Assembly: GCF_900010725.2 (NCBI RefSeq)
Contig: NZ_LR734855.1
Location: 126,789-190,788, forward strand
DNA: 64,000 bases
Direction: 5' to 3'
Origin: Planktothrix serta PCC 8927
GTDB taxonomy: Bacteria > Cyanobacteriota > Cyanobacteriia > Cyanobacteriales > Microcoleaceae
The notes below the pieces were generated by a model that was given only the letters and a program-made list of their open reading frames with translations, was not told the DNA's origin and ran no database searches. Below, piece by piece: positions 58,870 to 64,000 of this stretch. A program made the position numbers and the translations under genes. Within the stretch, counting starts at the first letter, position 1; the number at the start of each line of letters is the position of its first letter.

Positions 58870-58934
58870 AGAAACCGGGTTTCTTAATTGAGCTTTCTGT
58901 TAGTAGCAAAAGTTAAGGTAGAAACCCGGTTTCT
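58870..58934. repeat. 65-bp palindromic element
   Basis: AGAAACCGGGTTTCT and AGAAACCCGGTTTCT arms with the spacer TAATTGAGCTTTCTGTTAGT. It forms the left border of the toxin/immunity cluster. Confidence 0.92.
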
Positions 58935-58998
58935 TGGAGTTGGGGGTGATGCCTGTTCGATATAATTAAGTTAAAGGAAAAGAAAAGGAGGTGAAACA

Positions 58999-59208
58999 AT
59001 CGTACATAAGTTTTCTGGCCAAAAAGTATGTGACATTTTAAAACTAAAAAAAGGCAGTATCAAACAAGCACAGCTTCCACAAGGAGCGCCTAGCTGGGAA
59101 GAATTTAGTGAGATGACCTGGGAAGAAATAGAAAAAGGAGTTGCTGAAAACTCTCCGGGTTTTAAAGTTGTTCGCAAATTATTAAGTGATCGGAGGTTTG
59201 ATAAATGA
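58999..59208 (+). CDS. Orphan polymorphic-toxin C-terminal domain, probable ATC start
   Basis: A 69-residue product in a frame with no ATG, GTG or TTG at its head. A textbook ribosome-binding site, AAAGGAGGTGA (58984-58994), sits 7 bases before ATC at 58999, which would then start [M]VHKFSGQKVCDILKLKKGS. The rest, GAPSWEEFSEMTWEEIEKG...PGFKVVRKLLSDRRFDK, resembles C-terminal toxin tips of polymorphic secreted proteins as I recall them; the activity is unknown. Its stop overlaps the next start (ATGA). It lacks any N-terminal delivery domain. The ATC start is inferred; the fragment could be a silent cassette. Confidence 0.55.
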   Translation: MVHKFSGQKVCDILKLKKGSIKQAQLPQGAPSWEEFSEMTWEEIEKGVAENSPGFKVVRKLLSDRRFDK

Positions 59209-59522
59209 AAAATGATATTTTTGATCAGTTTCTTGGTTTCTTACAAAATTTAGATCAACAAGAAATTAGCTATTCTCTAGCTCATCATCGGGATGAGGCG
59301 ATTATGGTGAGTGTTGCGCTTCCTGGGGAGCGTTGGGAAGTTGAATTTTTGAATGATGGATCTGTCGAGATTGAAAGATTTATTAGTCAAGGCGAAATAT
59401 CGGGAGAAGAAGCTTTAAACGAATTATTTTCTCGATATTCAGATCCAGAGGATGTTTCTATTGAGACTAATTCAAATCCTAAGTTGGTATCTATGTTCTT
59501 AATTCCCAATAATGTCCAATAA
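59205..59522 (+). CDS. Candidate immunity protein 1
   Basis: 105 acidic residues: NDIFDQFLGFLQNLDQQEISYSLAHHRDEAIMVSVALPGERWEVEFLNDG, then EIERFISQGEISGEEALNELF. Helix, beta-sheet, helix pattern, no signal peptide. It overlaps the preceding toxin-like frame by 4 bp and is overlapped by the next toxin gene by 11 bp. The immunity role is from position; the family was not recognised with confidence. Confidence 0.72.
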   Translation: MKNDIFDQFLGFLQNLDQQEISYSLAHHRDEAIMVSVALPGERWEVEFLNDGSVEIERFISQGEISGEEALNELFSRYSDPEDVSIETNSNPKLVSMFLIPNNVQ

Positions 59523-59874
59523 TTCCCAATTTACCGATGAACAAATCTATCAACAAATTGCTAAAATTATCCAAAGATACAAATTACTAGAATGTGCGGA
59601 GTGTGCTGCTGCTATCAAAAACTGGTTAAAGGCGAATCAAATTAATGGCATCCATTTGAAAATAAAACTCGTAGGTCGGGGATTATTTATTGTTAGTAAG
59701 CGTTGGGATAATGGTCAAATATCAATTACCCAAAATGGAACGCACTATGGTATTGAAACAAGAGGTAAAGTCTTTGATAACCTATCTACTTTCGGATTAA
59801 CTAGAGAAGAATGGATAGTAGACTTTGACTGTCCTAGTGGAAAGTTTATAATAGAAGAAATTGAAAAATTTTAA
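59512..59874 (+). CDS. Papain-fold toxin domain protein
   Basis: 120 residues. ECAECAAAIKNWLKANQINGIHLKIK supplies the catalytic Cys helix, ITQNGTHYGIETRGKVFDNLSTFG the His and Asp strands, and REEWIVDFDC closes the fold: the pattern of the papain-fold toxins of polymorphic systems, possibly deamidases or peptidases. It starts 11 bp inside the preceding immunity gene, has no delivery domain, and is followed by its own immunity candidate. Catalytic assignment is by pattern. Confidence 0.75.
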   Translation: MSNNSQFTDEQIYQQIAKIIQRYKLLECAECAAAIKNWLKANQINGIHLKIKLVGRGLFIVSKRWDNGQISITQNGTHYGIETRGKVFDNLSTFGLTREEWIVDFDCPSGKFIIEEIEKF

Positions 59875-59899
59875 CTATAATATTTCTGGAGGAATAAAG

Positions 59900-60247
59900 A
59901 TGACAAACCTCTACGACTTACTCGAAAAAATCAAACAAAAACCCGGAATGTATATTGGGAGTCCTAATATTAATAATTTATTGATGTTTTTGTGTGGTTA
60001 TCAATACGCCTGTGAAGCCATGCAACTTCCTGAAACTCAACAAGAAATAGAATTTGCACAATTTCAGCCTTGGTTACAAGCTAAATTTGGGGTCAATACT
60101 TCCGCATCTTGGGCTAGAATTATTTTATTGTATTCTAGTGATGAAGCCGACGCTTTTAAAAATTTCTTTGATTTATTAGCCGAGTTTAGAAATCAGCAAC
60201 ATGATTCAGAAACAATTAAAAAAGAGTCTTTATCTTTAAAGGTTTAA
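59900..60247 (+). CDS. Immunity protein 2 (partner of the papain-fold toxin)
   Basis: 115 residues from ATG 59900, chosen over an upstream start at 59861 because CTGGAGGAATAAAG precedes it and MTNLYDLLEKIKQKPGMYIG is the typical family opening. Segments NNLLMFLCGYQYACEAMQLP, WLQAKFGVNTSASWARIIL and DEADAFKNFFDLLAEF match small cytosolic proteins seen beside polymorphic toxins. It follows the papain-fold gene by 25 bp. Immunity is inferred from this pairing. Confidence 0.75.
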   Translation: MTNLYDLLEKIKQKPGMYIGSPNINNLLMFLCGYQYACEAMQLPETQQEIEFAQFQPWLQAKFGVNTSASWARIILLYSSDEADAFKNFFDLLAEFRNQQHDSETIKKESLSLKV

Positions 60248-60263
60248 ATTACTGGTGAGGGTC

Positions 60264-60413
60264 AGAAACCGGGTTTCTCAATTGAGCTTTCTGTTAGTAG
60301 CAAAGGTTAACGCAGAAACCCGGTTTCTTGGAGGCGTGGGTGGGGGTTAGAAACCGGGTTTCTTAAATGAGCTTTCTGTTAGTAGCAAAGGTTAACGCAG
60401 AAACCCGGTTTCT
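60264..60413. repeat. Two tandem 65-bp palindromic elements
   Basis: Copies at 60264-60328 and 60349-60413, again 85 bp apart, with spacers AATTGAGCTTTCTGTTAGTA / AAATGAGCTTTCTGTTAGTA. They are the right border of the toxin/immunity cluster and abut the end of atpC. Confidence 0.92.
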
Positions 60414-60419
60414 TGTTTG

Positions 60420-60833
60420 TTATTCGACAGTACCACCAGCCGCTTGTAACCGGGCTCTGGCTCTTTTTAACGATTTTTTGGCTTGAATTTTGGCTTTTTC
60501 AGAATCACCCGTTTCAGAAGCTTCTAAATCAGCTTGAGCCTTGGTGTAGGCGGTACGAGCCTCCTCTAAATTAATAGAGTCACCCCGTTCGGCGCCATTC
60601 ACTAAAATCGTGACTTCATTGGCTTCAACTTCAGCAAACCCACCCATTAAGGCAATGGGAGTCCATTTATTTTTTAATCGAACCCGCAGCACCCCTGTAT
60701 CTACAGCCGTTAACAGGGGGGCGTGACCCGTCAGAATACCCAGTTGACCTGTGGTACTCGGAAGAATCACCTCATCGGCATTTTCATCCCAGACCGTCCG
60801 ATCTGGGGCAATTACACGCACAGTTAATGTCAT
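60420..60833 (-). CDS. atpC: ATP synthase epsilon subunit
   Basis: 137 residues. The N-terminal beta-sandwich ([41 protein letters not shown]) and the C-terminal helical hairpin ([10 protein letters not shown]) are complete. In cyanobacteria the epsilon subunit couples rotation and limits ATP hydrolysis in the dark. It lies downstream of atpD on the same strand, the usual two-gene operon separate from the main atp cluster. Confidence 0.97.
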   Translation of the reverse strand: MTLTVRVIAPDRTVWDENADEVILPSTTGQLGILTGHAPLLTAVDTGVLRVRLKNKWTPIALMGGFAEVEANEVTILVNGAERGDSINLEEARTAYTKAQADLEASETGDSEKAKIQAKKSLKRARARLQAAGGTVE

Positions 60834-60875
60834 TTGTCAAGCGGTAAAAAATATTTTGGAGATCAAAAAATGAGG

Positions 60876-60912
60876 GTTGTTGAGCTTGGGCTAAGAGCTA
60901 AAGCTCAACAAC
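60876..60912 (-). terminator. 12-bp-stem hairpin between atpD and atpC
   Basis: GTTGTTGAGCTT (60876-60887) pairs perfectly with AAGCTCAACAAC (60901-60912) around a 13-base loop GGGCTAAGAGCTA. It may attenuate atpC or stabilise the atpD message. The loop text GGGCTAAGAGCTAAAG recurs near 63970. Confidence 0.55.
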
Positions 60913-60924
60913 ACCGGATGAAAG

Positions 60925-62382
<1,458 letters not shown>

Positions 62383-62559
62383 CTATGGGTTAATACAAGC
62401 GAGTTCCGATTCGTCTCGGAAAGCTTTAGAAGAATTTAATATTGCCATCCTTTAGGTTATCACTGAACAGTCACCTGTTAACAGTTAACCTTAATCCCTT
62501 TTCGAGTAAGGTTTTGGTCGGTTGTTTTTGGCTGGGAAAAATTGACGCTGAACCCCTTT

Positions 62560-63009
62560 CTATAGACTATCCGGGGTTTCCTCTGGTGGGGAAGGTGGGG
62601 TTTTTAACTTCGACTTAGCTGGGGTGGGTTCTGGTGTGACCGTTGGCGGTTCCTCGATTTTTTCATCTTTGGGAGGTTCGGGCTCAACTTCTGGCGTTAT
62701 CTTTGATTCTTCCCCAGGAGGAGGTTCAGGAATCACTAAGGTCTTTTGTTTAACTCGGCGAATCAGTAAATTAGCCACTAATGCCGTTGCTCGGTTATCG
62801 CTTTCTAAGTTAAATTCAGAATCATCGGTGTCTATTTCCACATAACGAGACACCACTTCCATGATTTCTTGTCGCATGGCTTCCACCAATTCGGGGGATA
62901 AATCAGCCCGGTCATGGGCTAACACTAATTTCAGACGCCGTTTAGCCGATTCTCGACTACTTTGATGAGTTCGGGGAAAAAGTCGTTCTAGGAGTTCATT
63001 AATTCTCAT
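62560..63009 (-). CDS. minE: Cell division topological specificity factor MinE with long proline-rich tail
   Basis: 149 residues from ATG 63009 ([11 protein letters not shown]); an in-frame start at 63045 adds unrelated residues. Residues 1-90 are a full MinE: the anti-MinCD helix region ([23 protein letters not shown]) and the dimerisation domain ([11 protein letters not shown]). The last 55-60 residues are Pro/Glu/Lys-rich ([20 protein letters not shown]) and have no counterpart in E. coli MinE (88 residues). It drives MinD oscillation to place the division septum. It follows minD by 54 bp. Confidence 0.95.
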   Translation of the reverse strand: MRINELLERLFPRTHQSSRESAKRRLKLVLAHDRADLSPELVEAMRQEIMEVVSRYVEIDTDDSEFNLESDNRATALVANLLIRRVKQKTLVIPEPPPGEESKITPEVEPEPPKDEKIEEPPTVTPEPTPAKSKLKTPPSPPEETPDSL

Positions 63010-63063
63010 GGATTTGCCGGATGAATACAGAAGCAACGAGATCAAAAGTTGAGAAATAAATAT

Positions 63064-63870
63064 TTAGCCAACTTTAGAAGAAAATAAACGACGCAGTTTT
63101 GCAAAAAATCCGTCTGGACGAGGATTGAGATCCAAAAACGAAACTTTTTCCCCTTCAATTCGACGCGCCACATTGGTAAACGCCTGAGCCGCTTGACAAG
63201 GGGTTTCTGATAATACTAAAGGTTCCCCTTTATTGGTCGAAACAATAACATTCTCATCATCGGGAATCACCCCAATTAAAGGAATTGCTAAAATTTCTTC
63301 CACATCCTGCACCGACATCATATCGTTAGCTTGCACCATTAAAGGCTTAATTCGATTAATTAATAACCGAATTTGTTTAACCGAATTTGCCTCTAATAAA
63401 CCAATCACTCGATCCGCATCTCGAACCGCCGAAATTTCGGGAGTCGTGACAATAATTGCTTCTTTCGCAGGCGCGATCGCATTTTGAAACCCCTGTTCAA
63501 TTCCCGCCGGACAATCAATTAAAATATAGTCATATTTCCCATCTAACATTCCCACTAACTGTTTCATTTGATCCGGCGTAACGGCTTCTTTCATCCGATT
63601 TTGCGCCGCAGGTAATAGCACTAAACGGGCTTCTCGTTTATCTTTAACTAAGGCTTGTTCTAGGCGACATTCCCCCGATAGAACTTCCATTGCTGTATAA
63701 ACAATCCGATTTTCTAAACCTAGCAATAAGTCTAAATTTCTTAACCCAAAATCGGCATCAATGACGACAACTTTATGCCCCCGTTTTGCCAAGGTCATAC
63801 CCACATTAGCGGTACAGGTAGTTTTTCCTACCCCTCCTTTTCCAGAGGTAATTACAATAACACGACTCAT
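63064..63870 (-). CDS. minD: Septum site-determining ATPase MinD
   Basis: 268 residues from ATG 63870 (MSRVIVITSGKGGVGKTT); the open frame extends upstream through a TTGACTG array and that part is spurious. The deviant Walker A KGGVGKTT, the DADFGLRNLDLLLG switch and the C-terminal amphipathic helix (FFAKLRRLFSS) that binds membrane are all present. With MinE downstream it positions the division ring; minC is not in the window. Confidence 0.98.
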   Translation of the reverse strand: MSRVIVITSGKGGVGKTTCTANVGMTLAKRGHKVVVIDADFGLRNLDLLLGLENRIVYTAMEVLSGECRLEQALVKDKREARLVLLPAAQNRMKEAVTPDQMKQLVGMLDGKYDYILIDCPAGIEQGFQNAIAPAKEAIIVTTPEISAVRDADRVIGLLEANSVKQIRLLINRIKPLMVQANDMMSVQDVEEILAIPLIGVIPDDENVIVSTNKGEPLVLSETPCQAAQAFTNVARRIEGEKVSFLDLNPRPDGFFAKLRRLFSSKVG

Positions 63871-63878
63871 ATTTAAAA

Positions 63879-63910
63879 GTTGACTGTTGACTGTTGACTG
63901 TTGACTGTTG
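63879..63910. repeat. TTGACTG heptamer array
   Basis: Four tandem TTGACTG units directly ahead of the minD start (minus strand), so probably in its 5' leader. Confidence 0.9.
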
Positions 63911-63950
63911 CGGGCGGGGATACCCAAGGAGTGTTAACTTAACCCACGTT

Positions 63951-64000
63951 AGCCCTGAACTAAAGTTCGGGCTAAGAGCTAAAGTCATCTAAAGATGACT
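63951..64000. repeat. Two adjacent hairpins at the window end
   Basis: AGCCCTGAAC (63951-63960) pairs with the region ending GTTCGGGCT (to 63973), allowing one G-U pair. AGTCATCT (63983-63990) pairs with AGATGACT (63993-64000). The stretch GGGCTAAGAGCTAAAG between them also occurs in the atpD-atpC hairpin loop. The region continues beyond the window. Confidence 0.55.

Noticed and set aside
63871..63927. 19-residue extension of MinD
   Set aside because: It is coded by a TTGACTG array; the family start with the P-loop is at 63870.

Overview
The window reads as the chromosome of a filamentous, low-GC cyanobacterium of the Planktothrix/Oscillatoria type. The evidence is oxygenic-photosynthesis genes (petC-petA for the cytochrome b6f complex, a heme oxygenase for bilin synthesis, a Psb35-like photosystem II protein, a PedR-like regulator, a GUN4-domain kinase, atpD-atpC split from the other ATP synthase genes), many HIP1-type GCGATCGC octamers, and abundant short tandem heptamer repeats. 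The genus is inferred; no rRNA or tRNA gene was seen.

Conserved blocks: 1-5.7 kb (membrane acyltransferase-like gene, cobU, DUF218 protein, transaldolase-like aldolase, PcrA helicase); 13.3-27.6 kb (pfkA, glycosyltransferases, sugar-binding lipoprotein, rpsB-tsf, recG, surE, heme oxygenase); 35.6-50.2 kb (copper ATPase, psb35, pedR, hisS, petC-petA, ABC permease, A-type Fe-S protein, DUF6930-like protein); 60.4-63.9 kb (atpD-atpC and minD-minE, all on the minus strand).

Three accessory islands lie between them. Island A (about 5.7-13.2 kb) has a 1310-residue NB-ARC/WD40 STAND protein, a VapBC pair whose toxin gene is cleanly split by a TnpB-only IS200/IS605-type element, fragments of a ParDE pair and a Uma2 gene. 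Island B (about 27.7-35.5 kb) has an orphan toxin/immunity-like pair, an ApaLI-like restriction-modification system, a Uma2 gene split by an IS630-family element, a sensor kinase, and an overlapping ParA-like ATPase/HEPN nuclease pair. Island C (about 50.4-60.4 kb) has a tightly coupled pair of very large unrecognised proteins (1013 and 1234 residues, the second a helicase-like ATPase), a Ser/Thr kinase fused to GUN4, and two tandem polymorphic-toxin/immunity pairs bracketed by copies of a 65-bp palindromic repeat.

The best candidates for an undescribed system are the two-gene helicase cassette at 50.4-57.2 kb and the ParA-HEPN pair at 33.6-35.4 kb. The two insertion events are resolved to the base: rejoining the flanks of the TnpB element restores a 131-codon PIN gene, and rejoining the flanks of the IS630 element restores a 191-codon Uma2 gene. 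Intergenic space is dominated by repeat families: the 65-bp palindromic element, a roughly 60-bp GGGGCGGGTT-ended element, GTAGAGACGTT palindromes, GGGTGCGTAAGC repeats, TTCCCTG/TTGACTG heptamer arrays, and two short elements with IS630-like ends.
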